Positions 16,574 through 26,772 of a DNA stretch of 64,000 bases are shown in pieces. Source of the stretch: Natrinema pallidum DSM 3751 (GTDB lineage Archaea > Halobacteriota > Halobacteria > Halobacteriales > Natrialbaceae); the NCBI RefSeq assembly GCF_000337615.1, contig NZ_AOII01000044.1, positions 7,945 to 71,944 on the forward strand, in the 5' to 3' direction. A program made the translations under genes and the position numbers. How positions within the stretch are numbered: the first letter of the stretch is position 1; the number at the start of each line of letters is the position of its first letter. The notes under the pieces were generated by a model. The model searched no databases. It was not told where the DNA came from and was given only the letters and a program-made list of their open reading frames with translations.

Positions 16574-19500
16574 TTACGCGGCGCTCGGTGTCGGCGAGAC
16601 AGGTTGTTCGCTCGGTGGGGCCACGAGCTCGCTCCCACCGTCGGTCTCATCGTTGACCGTGACGGTTCGGAGCACGCGGTCGTCCGCGGTGAAGACGCCG
16701 ATCCGACTGGTTCCGGTGGCCTGTTCGTCGAGTACTTCGGACTCGATCTCGAGCGTCGTCGTCTCGCCGGCTTCGAGATCGACGACCGTACTATTGATCG
16801 AGACGATATCGTCGGCCAGCCGTGCCCGCTTCCCGTCTTCGAGACCCGGACCGAACTCGACGTCGACGATCTGTGACGCCCGTTCGGTGCCCCGGTTCTC
16901 GAGTTCGTACGTGACCGTGTACTCGTCGCCGATGTCGAGATCCGTCTCGTTCACGGAGACAGCCGTGATATCGAAGAACGCGTTCGACTCGAGTGCGATA
17001 GTTTCGCTCTCGTCCAGACGAACGGTCTTCTGTTCGAAGTCCTCGGCGGTGACGGTCACCTCCTGTTCGATGTCGGTCGGGAGTGCCGGGAGCGTGAAGG
17101 TCCCGTCGGCTCCGGTCGTCGCCGAGACGGTGGTGTTGGTCACGTGAACGGTTGCCCCTGCGACGGGCGCACCGTCGGCGCGCCGCTGGACGGTCCCCGT
17201 CCGTCGTTCGGCGTCGATCTCGAGGTCTTCGTAGGCCGCGTCGAGCGTCGTTCCCTCGGCGACGGTGGGCTCGAGTTGGCCGTCCTTCGTCGCGAACACG
17301 AGGTAGCCGGAGAACGGACTAACTGCGTTGGTGGTCTCGTCGAAGAGCTCGATACCGTCGAACTCGCTCTCGGGAACCATCTTCGAGTCGGGGGCCCGCT
17401 GAACCCGGGTCACGCTCCGGATGGCGTCCGAATCGTGATCGAACGCCGCCTCGGGGTCGTCGTAGACGGGCGGCGCGACGAAGTTCCAGCCCCGCTCGAT
17501 GTCGCGCGGTTCGGTCACTCCGTCGCCGGTACCGGGTGTCCCGGCTATTTCGACGGTCATCGTCGTGTCTTCGACCGGACGAACGAGGAGCGCGTCGAGC
17601 GGCTCGACTTCGTCGTCCCGGCTCGGTTGCTCCCAGCCCTTCGTCGTTTCATTGTACATCAAGACCATGGCGTTGGTCCCGTTCGGAACCACGTCACCGA
17701 CAGTGCCGCCCTCGACCGGGCCCGGCAGCCCGACGGAGTAGACCCTCCCGCCCTCCATCGAGAGTTCGAACGTCGGATCGCTGCCGACCGTGAGATTCCG
17801 TTCGATCGGGTCGAGGTCCTCGTTGAACCGGGCCGTCGTGCTCGTCGGTCCGTAGCTAGTCGCGTTCGCAGTGACCGTCCACTCGCCGGGCGCGTCGACG
17901 ATGACGGCGTACTCGCCGGCGCTATCGGTGACGGCACTGACCCGTCTGTCGCCGTTCGTCGCCGTGATCTCGATGCCGGGCAGTGGGTTGCCCGTGTCCG
18001 CGTCGGTCACCGTGCCGGCGAGTTCGCCGCCGACGATTTCGGTGGTGAACTGCTCCTCCTGGATCGGTGCCAGCGTGCCGTCGAGGAGCACGAACCGGTG
18101 GTCGACGGTCTCGCCGGTGTCGGCGATGTACGACCACGGCGTCGGCGTGCCGTCACCGTACGAGAGGGTTCGATTGTACGTCGTGGTTTCGCCCGGCTCG
18201 AGTTCGAACTCCTCGGAAGCGAAGTCCCCGATCGGCGTCTTCCAGACCACGGTGCCGTTCTGGGTGACTTCATCGTCCGTATTCTTGACGACGACTTCAC
18301 CCGGTGCGATCTGCTCGCTGGCCAGCGCCTCCTCGACGATGTCCGTCTCGACGATCCGAAGGGGGTCGGCCTCGGTGACCTCGGTGACGACGGTCGTCGG
18401 CCCGGTCGTGACCGTCTCGGTCGTCCCGTCGCTCCCGACGAACGTGTGTTCGAGCACGATCGTTTCGCCCGCGGTGTCCGCTCCGTCGACTGTCACCTCG
18501 AGCGTCGCGGGCGTCGCGGTCATCGGTTCGTCGAACGTAACGGTGTCGCCCAGCACGTCGGATTCGATGCCGGCGAGGTCGACGGTCACGTTCGCCTCGT
18601 CGACCGTCGATTCGTTACTCAGTTCGACGGTGAGTGCCTCTGCGTGGGCGACATTGACCGCAACGTCGGCCGTCTGTCCCGCTTCGAGTTCGCTGGGTTG
18701 TCCTTGCCCGACCTCGAGAGCGAACTGCTCGTCGAGGACGATATCCCGTTCGACCGATCCGCTCGCATCGACCGTGGCCGTCGCATTCTCGTAGCCGAAC
18801 GCGCCGGCGGCGGTTACGTTGTATCGGCCCTCGGTCACGTCGAACGCGAAGGTTCCGTCGGCGGCGTACTGTGTCCGATCCGCGTCGTGGATCGTAACTG
18901 ACGGGCCGCTCCCGTCGGGCACGTCCTCCGAGCGATCCGTGATCGGGGTCCCGTCGCCGTCGACTACGGTTCCCTCGATCCGGCCGTCGTCCGCCAGCGC
19001 TGCGGACGCTGCGTACGCATCGATGATGCCGTACCCGTACCGGACGTCGCGTTCGGTATCGGTGTACAGGGTCTCGTACTGCGCGTCGCTCACCGCCTTC
19101 GCGTCCGCGGCGACCTGCTTACTGATCCGATCGGGAGCGGGCTTCGTCGCCGTCTCCTCGAGGAGCGTTTTGATCTCGGCTGGATCGTCGGCACCCTGAG
19201 CGGCCAGGAGCGCGGCCACCCCGCTGGTATGTGGCGCGGCCATACTGGTGCCGGACAGTTCCGCGTAGGCGTCGTCGCCGCCGGTGTCGGAACTCCGGAC
19301 GTCCACGCCGGGGGCGGAGACGTCCGGCGTCACGTACGTCTCGGGCCAGTCGTCCGGCGCGACCGGGCCCCAGTCCTCGTCGGTGGCCACCGTCCCACCG
19401 GTCGAGAAGTCGGCAATCTGCTCGTTCGCGTCCGTCGCACCGATCGCCAGCGCGTCGTAGACGTTCGCCGGCGTTCCTTCGGACGCCGGGCCGTCGTTGC

Positions 19501-20509
19501 CGGCGGAACTGACGACGAGCGTCCCCGCCATCTGCGCGTTTCGGATCACGTCGACGTAGATCGCCGCGAACCCGCTCCCGCCGAGGCTGAAGTTTGCCAC
19601 GTCGGCGTCCTGCTCGACCGCTTCCTGTAGTCCGGCGACGATCGCCGCGAGCGTTGTCGACTCCCGATCGGGCATCCCCGGGAAGACGCCGATCGGGATC
19701 AGTTCCGCGTCGGGTGCGACGCCGATCCGCTGGCCGTCGGCGTCACCGCCCAGGATCGTCCCGGCGACGTGGGTACCGTGCCCGTTCCGATCGTAGGGCT
19801 CGCTCTCGATTTCGCTGCCGTCGAAGTCGAACTCCGCCCAGTTGTCCGCGACGTCCTTCCGGTCCGCGAACTGCTCGTGGGACGCCGTTAGTCCGGTGTC
19901 GACGACGGCGACCGAGACGCCCTCACCGGTCGCGTCGAACTCCTCCCACACCGCGGGCGCGTTCACCTGATCGAGGCCGTAGGTGACCTCGCCGTCGGCG
20001 GGCGACCCGTTGGTCACGGTCGGTTCGCCGAGTTCGACCTCGTAGTTCGGGTGGAGTTCGGTCACTCCGTCGACCCGCGCGAGGTCCGTGAGATCGACCC
20101 GCGTCGTGTCGATTTCGACGAGGGCCGCGTTCGTGAGCCAGAACTCGGTGACGATTTCGACGCCAGCGACGCCGTCGGCATACGTCTCGAGGGGCCGCTG
20201 TGTCGCGGCTGCCTCCCGCTTGAGCGCGGTCGCGCTCGCGGCGTCAGTTGCGGTTGCGAACTCCGATACCTCGGCGTCCATGCGTACGAACACCTCGACG
20301 GTGTCCGCCGCGGCCGCTGACTGCTCGAGTTCGGACTCGATCCGAACGTCCGTTCCTGACTGTGTCTGTACATCCGAAACCGTGAGCGCGTCTTCGTCCG
20401 TCCCGGTACTCGCATCCGTGAGGCTTCCCGTTGCCGCGACGACTGGTGACGTCACCAGCAACAGCGTCATCAGCGCCACGAATACGGTCGGTCGACTGGG
20501 GCCGTTCAT
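16574..20509 (-). CDS. Large secreted subtilisin-like serine protease (S8)
   Basis: A 1311-residue exported protease. The N-terminus MNGPSRPTVFVALMTLLLVT starts a Sec-type signal. A propeptide-like region (about 70-165) precedes the S8 domain, with catalytic Asp204 in VAVVDTGL, His244 in NGHGTHVAGT, oxyanion Asn338 in SSAGNDGP and Ser422 in SGTSMAAPHTSG. About 800 further residues contain carboxypeptidase-regulatory-like and CARDB-like beta domains (GTVTDADTGNPLPGIEITAT; TVQRRADGAPVAGATVHVTN; SVNETDLDIGDEYTVTYELE). There is no C-terminal hydrophobic anchor or PGF-CTERM motif, so it is probably released. ATG 20509 is taken over an in-frame start five codons upstream because it begins the signal peptide. 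An AT-rich promoter lies 30-60 nt upstream. Confidence 0.9.
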   Translation of the reverse strand: MNGPSRPTVFVALMTLLLVTSPVVAATGSLTDASTGTDEDALTVSDVQTQSGTDVRIESELEQSAAAADTVEVFVRMDAEVSEFATATDAASATALKREAAATQRPLETYADGVAGVEIVTEFWLTNAALVEIDTTRVDLTDLARVDGVTELHPNYEVELGEPTVTNGSPADGEVTYGLDQVNAPAVWEEFDATGEGVSVAVVDTGLTASHEQFADRKDVADNWAEFDFDGSEIESEPYDRNGHGTHVAGTILGGDADGQRIGVAPDAELIPIGVFPGMPDRESTTLAAIVAGLQEAVEQDADVANFSLGGSGFAAIYVDVIRNAQMAGTLVVSSAGNDGPASEGTPANVYDALAIGATDANEQIADFSTGGTVATDEDWGPVAPDDWPETYVTPDVSAPGVDVRSSDTGGDDAYAELSGTSMAAPHTSGVAALLAAQGADDPAEIKTLLEETATKPAPDRISKQVAADAKAVSDAQYETLYTDTERDVRYGYGIIDAYAASAALADDGRIEGTVVDGDGTPITDRSEDVPDGSGPSVTIHDADRTQYAADGTFAFDVTEGRYNVTAAGAFGYENATATVDASGSVERDIVLDEQFALEVGQGQPSELEAGQTADVAVNVAHAEALTVELSNESTVDEANVTVDLAGIESDVLGDTVTFDEPMTATPATLEVTVDGADTAGETIVLEHTFVGSDGTTETVTTGPTTVVTEVTEADPLRIVETDIVEEALASEQIAPGEVVVKNTDDEVTQNGTVVWKTPIGDFASEEFELEPGETTTYNRTLSYGDGTPTPWSYIADTGETVDHRFVLLDGTLAPIQEEQFTTEIVGGELAGTVTDADTGNPLPGIEITATNGDRRVSAVTDSAGEYAVIVDAPGEWTVTANATSYGPTSTTARFNEDLDPIERNLTVGSDPTFELSMEGGRVYSVGLPGPVEGGTVGDVVPNGTNAMVLMYNETTKGWEQPSRDDEVEPLDALLVRPVEDTTMTVEIAGTPGTGDGVTEPRDIERGWNFVAPPVYDDPEAAFDHDSDAIRSVTRVQRAPDSKMVPESEFDGIELFDETTNAVSPFSGYLVFATKDGQLEPTVAEGTTLDAAYEDLEIDAERRTGTVQRRADGAPVAGATVHVTNTTVSATTGADGTFTLPALPTDIEQEVTVTAEDFEQKTVRLDESETIALESNAFFDITAVSVNETDLDIGDEYTVTYELENRGTERASQIVDVEFGPGLEDGKRARLADDIVSINSTVVDLEAGETTTLEIESEVLDEQATGTSRIGVFTADDRVLRTVTVNDETDGGSELVAPPSEQPVSPTPSAA

Positions 20510-20889
20510 CGTTACGGTTGGCAACCGACATTACTAAAAGCAATAAAAGTATGCAATCCGGAATTATAAGATTCTAATTCAATCAGCTACAGAAGTGTAT
20601 ACTATCCGCTTTGGCGAATCCCGGTGGTGGCCGATACGGGCACGCTTACCCGCGCCTATCGGAGCGGCCCCGTCCAAGCGACAGTCGCCGCGTCACCGAG
20701 AGGCCGGATCGCCACCCGGGACACACAGGCTTCCCTCGAGCGGTGTCGAGCGCCGACACGCCGGGCATCACATCCGCTCTCGAACGGCCGGGACGGGCGG
20801 CCTGGAGAAGACCGACGCACTCGGTCGCTACCGCTCGAGACATCGGTTCTCACGGGAAAATCGGCGCTACTGCTCGAACGGTGCGTTCG
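20510..20889. other. 380-bp intergenic region between protease and pcn
   Basis: The first 80 bp beside the protease start are AT-rich and hold its promoter (a TTTTATT box near 20543-20550 on the minus strand). The remaining 300 bp are GC-rich, have only short frames without protein-like composition, and show no RNA gene that I recognise. Confidence 0.5.
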
Positions 20890-21633
20890 TCAGTCGCTCT
20901 GGATTCGCGGTGCGAGCATGTACGTGACCTGTCCCTGCCCCTCCCCGAACCCGAAGTAGATCTTGACGGGGAACTCCTCGCCGAGGTCAAGCGTGACCTC
21001 GGTGTCCCTTGGAATCGCCTTGTTCATGTCTTTGAGATAGTCCAGCGAGAACAGCGAGTGTGCGGGGCCGATCTGCAGGTCGATCAGATCGTCCTGGGTG
21101 AGTTCGAGGTGTACGTCGTCGGTATCGCCCTCCGCATCGACGTAAAAGTACTCCTCGGTCTCGTCGACGCCGAGCGCGATGTGATCGGAGACCATGTCGG
21201 CGGCGGTCACCGAGCGGTTGACATCGTTGCCCTCGAGGACGACCTCCGCGGGTAGATCGAGGTCCGGAATGTCCGGCTCCTGGCGGATCGAATCGGGATC
21301 GATGAGCGCAAGCGTGTACTCGAGCCCGTCGATCTGGATGTGGAGTTTGCGGGTCTCCTCGTCGAGTTCGAGCTGGATGAGTTGGCCGGAATCGGCCATG
21401 CCAGCGATATCCTCGAGCCGCGAGAGGTCGACACCGATCAGCCCGCCGTCCGCTTCGTAGGACTCGAACGCAGCCGCATCGAGCGAGAGGTCGACCATCC
21501 CGACGTTCGCCGGATCGACGGCCCGGATCTCCAGCCCGTCTTCCTCGAGGTGAATCTTGCACTCGTCGACCAACACGCTCACCGAATCGAGCGCGCTGGT
21601 GAGCGTTTCGGCGCTCACGATGGCCTTGAACAT
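20890..21633 (-). CDS. pcn: DNA polymerase sliding clamp PCNA
   Basis: The 247-residue sliding clamp starts [20 protein letters not shown] and shows the PCNA pattern throughout ([37 protein letters not shown], the interdomain loop around [19 protein letters not shown], and the C-terminal [25 protein letters not shown]). The trimer encircles DNA and tethers polymerases, ligase and nucleases. A TATA-like CTTTTTATG at 21658-21666 is about 29 nt upstream, so the transcript begins at or just before 21633; this decides against an in-frame ATG nine codons upstream. It appears monocistronic. Confidence 0.95.
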   Translation of the reverse strand: MFKAIVSAETLTSALDSVSVLVDECKIHLEEDGLEIRAVDPANVGMVDLSLDAAAFESYEADGGLIGVDLSRLEDIAGMADSGQLIQLELDEETRKLHIQIDGLEYTLALIDPDSIRQEPDIPDLDLPAEVVLEGNDVNRSVTAADMVSDHIALGVDETEEYFYVDAEGDTDDVHLELTQDDLIDLQIGPAHSLFSLDYLKDMNKAIPRDTEVTLDLGEEFPVKIYFGFGEGQGQVTYMLAPRIQSD

Positions 21634-21657
21634 ATAGGTCGGCGTACGGACGGTCGA

Positions 21658-21666
21658 CATAAAAAG
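21658..21666 (-). promoter_or_regulatory. TATA box of pcn
   Basis: CTTTTTATG on the minus strand, centred about 29 nt before the ATG at 21633, fits a leaderless transcript and fixes the pcn start. Confidence 0.55.
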
Positions 21667-21920
21667 CCACCCTTTACGCGCGGCCCTGCTCGAGGTCGCT
21701 CTCGACTCGTGATCGGCGGCGGACCGACAGCCCGCACCGCCTCGAGTCGCGGCCCGTCCGGACGGGCCGCGAGACGATCGGAACCACCGACACGGTTTCG
21801 ACACGACCCCCAACCTCGTCGTGCGAGTCGGTGTGGCTCGGCTATCAGTGGCTCCTATACGACGGTGCCCCGCCGCCGGAGACCACGGTGTTTTCCCGCT
21901 CACGACCCAATCCACGTCAC

Positions 21921-22922
21921 ATGATCGGTCCGCGTTGGCTCCGGCGACACCAGATCGCCCTTTACGCGATCGCCGTCCTCCTCGCGCTCGGGGTCGGACT
22001 CGGGGCACCCGCCACCGCGTCGTTCTTCGAGCGGCTCATCACGCCCGTGCTGGCGGTTCTCCTGTACGTGACCTTCCTCGAGGTTCCGTTTGTCCGGTTC
22101 AGTCGCGCTTTCACGAACGGCCGGTTTATGGCCGCCGCCCTCGGGATGAACTTCGTCGTCGTGCCGGCGGTCGTCTACGGGCTGACTCGCGTCCTCCCGC
22201 ACGAACCCGTCCTCCTCGTCGGCGCGTTCATGGTGTTGCTGACGCCGTGTATCGACTACGTCATCGCGTTTACCGACCTCGCGGACGGCGACGCCGAGCA
22301 GATCACCGCCGCGACGCCGGCGCTGTTGATCGTTCAATTGCTCCTGTTACCGGCGTATCTCTGGCTGTTCATGGGCGGTCAAATCGCCGACATCGTCGAT
22401 CCCGGGCCGTTCGTGGAGGCCTTCGCGACGCTCATCGTGCTGCCGTTGACGCTGGCGTGGCTGACCGAGGCGTGGGCAGCCCGCGCCGATCCGGGGCGTC
22501 GCTTCCAGTCGGCGATGGGTTGGCTGCCCGTCCCGATGATGGCGGCGACGCTGCTGGTCGTCATCGCCTCGCAACTGCCCCGCGTGCAGGACTCCATCGA
22601 CCGCATCGCATCGGTCGTCCCCGTTTACGTCGCGTTTCTCGTCGTGATGCCGTTGCTCGGCCGGTTCGCGGCCGACCGCCTGGGAATGGCGACCGGCGAG
22701 GCCCGCGCGCTCGTGTTCACGGCGACGACGCGGAACTCGCTCGTCGTGTTGCCCCTCGCGCTCGCGTTGCCGGCGGGCTACGAACTCGCGCCCGCGGTCG
22801 TCGTGACCCAGACGCTCGTCGAACTAGCCGGGATGGTCGTCCTCACGCGTGCGGTGCCGGCGTGGCTCGTCCCCGAGGAACCGAGCGACGCGTTCGGACG
22901 GTCCGTTCTGCGCAACGACTGA
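21921..22922 (+). CDS. ACR3-like arsenite/bile-acid-symporter-fold permease
   Basis: A 333-residue membrane protein with about ten helices. The motif [19 protein letters not shown] corresponds to the conserved Cys segment of ACR3 arsenite exporters (PC-x-x-x-V-x-x-x-x-LxxGD), and the late segment [20 protein letters not shown] matches the second family signature. These transporters expel arsenite or antimonite using the proton gradient; other members of the superfamily carry bile acids or pantoate, so the substrate is provisional. ATG 21921 begins directly before a positively charged N-terminus ([11 protein letters not shown]). No arsR, arsC or arsM lies nearby. Confidence 0.78.
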   Translation: MIGPRWLRRHQIALYAIAVLLALGVGLGAPATASFFERLITPVLAVLLYVTFLEVPFVRFSRAFTNGRFMAAALGMNFVVVPAVVYGLTRVLPHEPVLLVGAFMVLLTPCIDYVIAFTDLADGDAEQITAATPALLIVQLLLLPAYLWLFMGGQIADIVDPGPFVEAFATLIVLPLTLAWLTEAWAARADPGRRFQSAMGWLPVPMMAATLLVVIASQLPRVQDSIDRIASVVPVYVAFLVVMPLLGRFAADRLGMATGEARALVFTATTRNSLVVLPLALALPAGYELAPAVVVTQTLVELAGMVVLTRAVPAWLVPEEPSDAFGRSVLRND

Positions 22923-23097
22923 AACCGCGGTCGGGCCGCTGACCCCGTCGGCGCGCTCGCTCCCCGGCCGCGCACGCGAGTTGCGTCAGCCCTTTCACCG
23001 CACGACGCATTTCTCAGGGTATGATTGACGCGCACTCTCGTACGACGAGACGGACGACGAGGAGACCGAAAACGCCACGAACGCCGGGAGGGATGCC

Positions 23098-23871
23098 ATG
23101 ACGCGCGATCACTACTACAACAAGGCGAAACAGGAAGGTTACCGGTCACGGGCAGCCTACAAGCTCAAACAGCTCGACGCCCTCGAGAACGTCATCGACC
23201 GCGGCGACACCGTTGTCGACCTCGGGGCCGCACCCGGCGGGTGGCTCGAGGTGGCCGCCGAGGAAGTCGGCCCCGAGGGGAACGTCATCGGCGTCGACTT
23301 CCAGCGGATCGACGACTTCGCTGACCACGACACCGTCGAGACGCTCCGCGGGGACATGACCGAGGACAAGACCCGCAAGCGGGTCGTCGACGCCGCCGGC
23401 GGACCCGTCGACGTAGTCGTGTCGGACATGGCACCTAACATGTCCGGCGAGTACTCGCTGGACCAGGCCCGTTCGCTGCACCTCGCGCGGCAGGCCTTCC
23501 AGACCGCCCTCGAACTCCTCGACAGCGGCGGCGACTTCGTCGTGAAGGTCTTCGAAGGGCCGGACGTCGACGACTTCCGGGCCGATGTCGAAGCGGAGTT
23601 CCAGTACGTTCGCGCGACCTCGCCGAAAGCCAGCCGCGACGAGTCCTCCGAAATCTACTTCATCGGGAAGGGCCGGCTCACTGCCCCGGTACGGTCGGGC
23701 GACGAACTCGAGGTCGAGATCGAAAGCGTCGGGGACGAGGGCGACGGCATCGCGTCCGTCGACGGCTACCGGCTGTTCGTGTCCGGGGCCGACGAAGGGG
23801 AGACGGTCGAGGTGCGCGTCGAAGACGTCAAGCCGAACTTCGGGTTCGCCCAGCGACTCGATCAGGATTGA
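23098..23871 (+). CDS. rlmE: 23S rRNA 2'-O-ribose methyltransferase RlmE (FtsJ) with TRAM domain
   Basis: A 257-residue FtsJ-family enzyme that methylates the ribose of a uridine in 23S rRNA using SAM. The SAM motif VVDLGAAPGGWLEVAAEEVG and the catalytic K-D-K-E tetrad are visible: Lys in RSRAAYKLKQLD, Asp in VVSDMAPNMSGEYSLD, Lys in DFVVKVFEG and Glu in DESSEIYFIGKG. Residues about 195-257 add a TRAM RNA-binding domain (LEVEIESVGDEGDGIASVDG), normal for haloarchaeal members but absent from E. coli RlmE. The N-terminal MTRDHYYNKAKQEGYRSRAA matches the family, which fixes the start. Confidence 0.93.
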   Translation: MTRDHYYNKAKQEGYRSRAAYKLKQLDALENVIDRGDTVVDLGAAPGGWLEVAAEEVGPEGNVIGVDFQRIDDFADHDTVETLRGDMTEDKTRKRVVDAAGGPVDVVVSDMAPNMSGEYSLDQARSLHLARQAFQTALELLDSGGDFVVKVFEGPDVDDFRADVEAEFQYVRATSPKASRDESSEIYFIGKGRLTAPVRSGDELEVEIESVGDEGDGIASVDGYRLFVSGADEGETVEVRVEDVKPNFGFAQRLDQD

Positions 23872-23933
23872 AGCCGTGCCCCGCCGGTCGTCCCGCTCGT
23901 GCCGCGTGCTCCCGTTTCGGCCGCTGACGACCG

Positions 23934-24110
23934 CTATTCTTGCTCCCCGAGGCGGTCGTGTCGTTTGTCGATCTCGTCTAGGATATCCAGATTCTTCCTG
24001 ATCGAGGATCGAATCGCGTCGCTGCGGTTGACGAACTTGCCGTCGTCGCCGACGTGATCGTCCAGATCGTCGAGGAGTTCCTGTGGGATTTCGACGCTGA
24101 TCTTGGGCAT
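23934..24110 (-). CDS. Ribbon-helix-helix (CopG-type) protein
   Basis: A 58-residue protein beginning MPKISVEIPQELLDDLDDHV, the DNA-binding beta strand and first helix of a ribbon-helix-helix domain, followed by FVNRSDAIRSSIRKNLDILD for the second helix. Such proteins bind DNA as dimers, usually as small repressors. The ATG at 24110 is chosen because the frame upstream lacks RHH sequence. No toxin partner is adjacent (its neighbours are rlmE and tatC), so an antitoxin role is not supported. Confidence 0.85.
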   Translation of the reverse strand: MPKISVEIPQELLDDLDDHVGDDGKFVNRSDAIRSSIRKNLDILDEIDKRHDRLGEQE

Positions 24111-24294
24111 CAGTCTGGCTGGGCGTTCGCAAGTCGCCGACTTAACAGTAGTCACTCGCACGGGTTCGGCAGCCGGCTTCGCCGTCGGGCGACCGCTCAC
24201 TGCACCGGCGGCCGCCTGGGCTCCACATCACACCGAACGGGACTCCCAACTGGCACGTATCTCGAGCCGACCGTCACAGAAGGCGTGGGAGCCG

Positions 24295-26631
24295 TTACTC
24301 CGTGGCAGCGACGCCGGTGTCCTCGGCATCGGGCTCGGCTGCCGATCCGCCACCGCCGCCGAACAGCCGTCCGCCGGCGGTCAACACGTAGAGGATGGCG
24401 AGCCCGAGCAGGTAGGTGAGCGAGATCGGAATGGCGAACAGCAACATCATGAGGATTCCCTTCGGGCTGAAGAAGGCGGCGACGACGAAGATGCCGACCA
24501 CAACCGGCCGCCAGCGCTCGAGCATCGAGCGGTAGCTGACGATGCCGCCGACGTGGAACAGGGCCATCGTGACGATGATGTTCAACAGGAAGCCGATGCC
24601 GACGGTGGTGAAGAGCACGAGCCAGAAGAAGCTCTTGATCCGGTAGGAGATGACCATCTGGTTACGGAGCCCATCCGAAACGAGATACGAAATGATCGAT
24701 GGTGCGACCCAGAAGAATCCGAGATAGGTCCCGACGGCGAAGCCGGCCAGCAGACCGCCGCCCCAGATGATGAACGTGCGACGGTCGCCGTAGACCAGGC
24801 CGCGCTCCTTGGCCGGCTCCCAGGCATAAAACAGGATCACGGGCAACGCGGCGACGAGGCCAGCGAGGGCGCTCACCTTCGCCTCGAAAATGAGCACCTC
24901 GACCGGATGCAAGGCGACGACGATATCTAACTGCTCGATGAGGCTCTGCAGGTACTCGCCATCGGGGATCGCGGTCGGATCAAAGTCTTTGCCAGCGACT
25001 TCATTGAGCACGTCTCGAGGTACTTGAGCGAGGAAGAGTTTGAATATCTCCTTGATGCCGCCCGAGTACAGCCAGAAGAAGGTCCCTCCCATGACGACCA
25101 TGAAGAGCCCGACGATGCGGAACACCTTCGAGGTGAGGCTGTTGAAGATGAAGGCGATGTCGTAGGCGTAGCCGCCGATGTCGTCCTCGGTCGTCTCGTC
25201 CTCGGTGAACGGATCGAGCATGCCGGCGGCGGTGCTCGCGACGAAGCCACCCTCGTCCTCCTGGCTCCCCGCCGCTCCCGTCGCGGCCGCGCCTCCCGCT
25301 GCTGCCGCCGACTCGTCGTCCATCTCCTCGATCGTGTCGAACCGGTCGAGGATCGCCTCGGCTTTCGCCCGGTCGTCGTCGTACATGGCCTGCCGGGAGT
25401 ATTCGAGGGCCTGATCCTCGCTCATCGTCCGGAAGACCTGCGTCGACACGTCCTCGATGTCCTCGACCGCGAGCGTCTCGAAGTCGACGTCTTCGTGGGA
25501 GTCGGCCCGTCGAATGTCGTCCTGTCGCGGGTAAACGGGCTGTTGGAGCACGTGAATCGTGTAGCCGAGCAGGACGACGAAACCGACGCCGGCGGCGACG
25601 ACCAGGCCGACCCCGATCTCGCCGAGGAGACCGTGTTCGATCACCATCGTCTCGAGGCCGGTCGTCCCGCTGGGTCGCAGCCACGATGGGAACGTGGGGT
25701 AGACCGACTCGCGGAGGTAGCCGAAGCCGCCTTGGCTGACCGCGGCGGTGGTCCCGAGAGCGACGACGGCGAGGACGCCGCCGAACTGGAGGAGACGGCG
25801 CTTCACGTGGGCCGTCCCCGTGCCGGGGGATTTCGCCGCGCCGCGCCGGCGGACGTTGGTGACTACCTTGGCCAGCCCGAGGCTGAACACGTAGAGGACG
25901 ACCATCGGCATCGCCCACATGACCTGCGTAAACGGGTCCGGCGGCGAGAATAGAGCCCCGAAGACGACGATTCCGACGACGGCGTGTCGCCACTTGTCGC
26001 GGAAGGTCTCGTAGGGAACGATCTCGGTGTAGGACAACACGCCCATCAACAGCGGCAGCTGGGCGGCGAGGCCGAACGACAGCGTCAGCAGCGCCATGAA
26101 CTCGGTGAACTCGGTAATGCCGTAGCTGGGTTTGATGCCAGCGCTGACGGCGTTTTTCGCGAGGAACCCGAAGGCGTACGGGAAGAAGATATTGTAGGCG
26201 TAGACGACGCCCGCGATGAACAACGACAGCGCCATCAGGATGAAGCCGGCGATGTAACCCTTCGAAATCGGGATGGCGCTGGTGTAGCCACGGCGGCGGA
26301 GCGCTTTCCGAGAGAAAAAGAGTAAGGCCGGAATCGCGACGATGACCCCTGTCACCATACCGATCTTCGCCTGGAGCAGGATCACTTCGAACGGCGTCCG
26401 GGTGATGACGTCGGTCGAGCCGGCGACAGTCTGGCCCATCTTGGCCGTCGCGGTCGCCTTGAGGAAGTCCCAGACGACCACGCGCAGCGCGTAGAAGGAG
26501 CCGACGAAGCCAACAAGAAAGACGATAAACACCTTCTGAAGGTGCTGTTGGGCACCCGAGAGTAGTGCGCCGATCGTCTCCCGGCCGTTGTTGAGGGCCT
26601 TGGCAGTGTCTTCGTCGACGGCAGAACTCAT
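24295..26631 (-). CDS. Double twin-arginine translocase TatC (TatCt type)
   Basis: A 778-residue protein made of two TatC units. The N-terminal unit (about 1-290) contains LKATATAKMGQTVAGSTDVI, the FLAKNAVSAGIKPSYGITEF region and LSYTEIVPYETFRDKWRHAV; a soluble, charged linker of about 200 residues with extra hydrophobic segments follows (ADSHEDVDFETLAVEDIEDV; a Gly/Ala-rich run); then a second TatC unit (about 510-770) with LIEQLDIVVALHPVEVLIFE and VAAFFSPKGILMMLLFAIPI. TatC recognises twin-arginine signal peptides; haloarchaea export most secreted proteins this way, and the fused 14-helix version is specific to them. ATG 26631 (MSSAVDEDTAKALNNG) is preferred to one seven codons upstream. 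It is divergent from the single tatC. Confidence 0.92.
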   Translation of the reverse strand: MSSAVDEDTAKALNNGRETIGALLSGAQQHLQKVFIVFLVGFVGSFYALRVVVWDFLKATATAKMGQTVAGSTDVITRTPFEVILLQAKIGMVTGVIVAIPALLFFSRKALRRRGYTSAIPISKGYIAGFILMALSLFIAGVVYAYNIFFPYAFGFLAKNAVSAGIKPSYGITEFTEFMALLTLSFGLAAQLPLLMGVLSYTEIVPYETFRDKWRHAVVGIVVFGALFSPPDPFTQVMWAMPMVVLYVFSLGLAKVVTNVRRRGAAKSPGTGTAHVKRRLLQFGGVLAVVALGTTAAVSQGGFGYLRESVYPTFPSWLRPSGTTGLETMVIEHGLLGEIGVGLVVAAGVGFVVLLGYTIHVLQQPVYPRQDDIRRADSHEDVDFETLAVEDIEDVSTQVFRTMSEDQALEYSRQAMYDDDRAKAEAILDRFDTIEEMDDESAAAAGGAAATGAAGSQEDEGGFVASTAAGMLDPFTEDETTEDDIGGYAYDIAFIFNSLTSKVFRIVGLFMVVMGGTFFWLYSGGIKEIFKLFLAQVPRDVLNEVAGKDFDPTAIPDGEYLQSLIEQLDIVVALHPVEVLIFEAKVSALAGLVAALPVILFYAWEPAKERGLVYGDRRTFIIWGGGLLAGFAVGTYLGFFWVAPSIISYLVSDGLRNQMVISYRIKSFFWLVLFTTVGIGFLLNIIVTMALFHVGGIVSYRSMLERWRPVVVGIFVVAAFFSPKGILMMLLFAIPISLTYLLGLAILYVLTAGGRLFGGGGGSAAEPDAEDTGVAATE

Positions 26632-26772
26632 TGGATACACGGTAACTGACATCCAGTTATCAACCTTTCGAGTGGGTACCCGGTTCGAGGGCCGCTCGAA
26701 CGACCTTCTCGCTTTTCGATGGGGGTCCGTAAGAAAAAGGCCTATAACCAGCGGCCTATCAATATCCTGTAG

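Noticed and set aside
20600-20889. Small genes on either strand between the protease and pcn
   Set aside because: All frames are Arg/Pro/Ser-rich, unlike halophilic proteins, and lack promoters or ribosome binding sites.
23934-24110. Antitoxin of a toxin-antitoxin pair
   Set aside because: The ribbon-helix-helix protein has no toxin-like neighbour; rlmE and tatC flank it.
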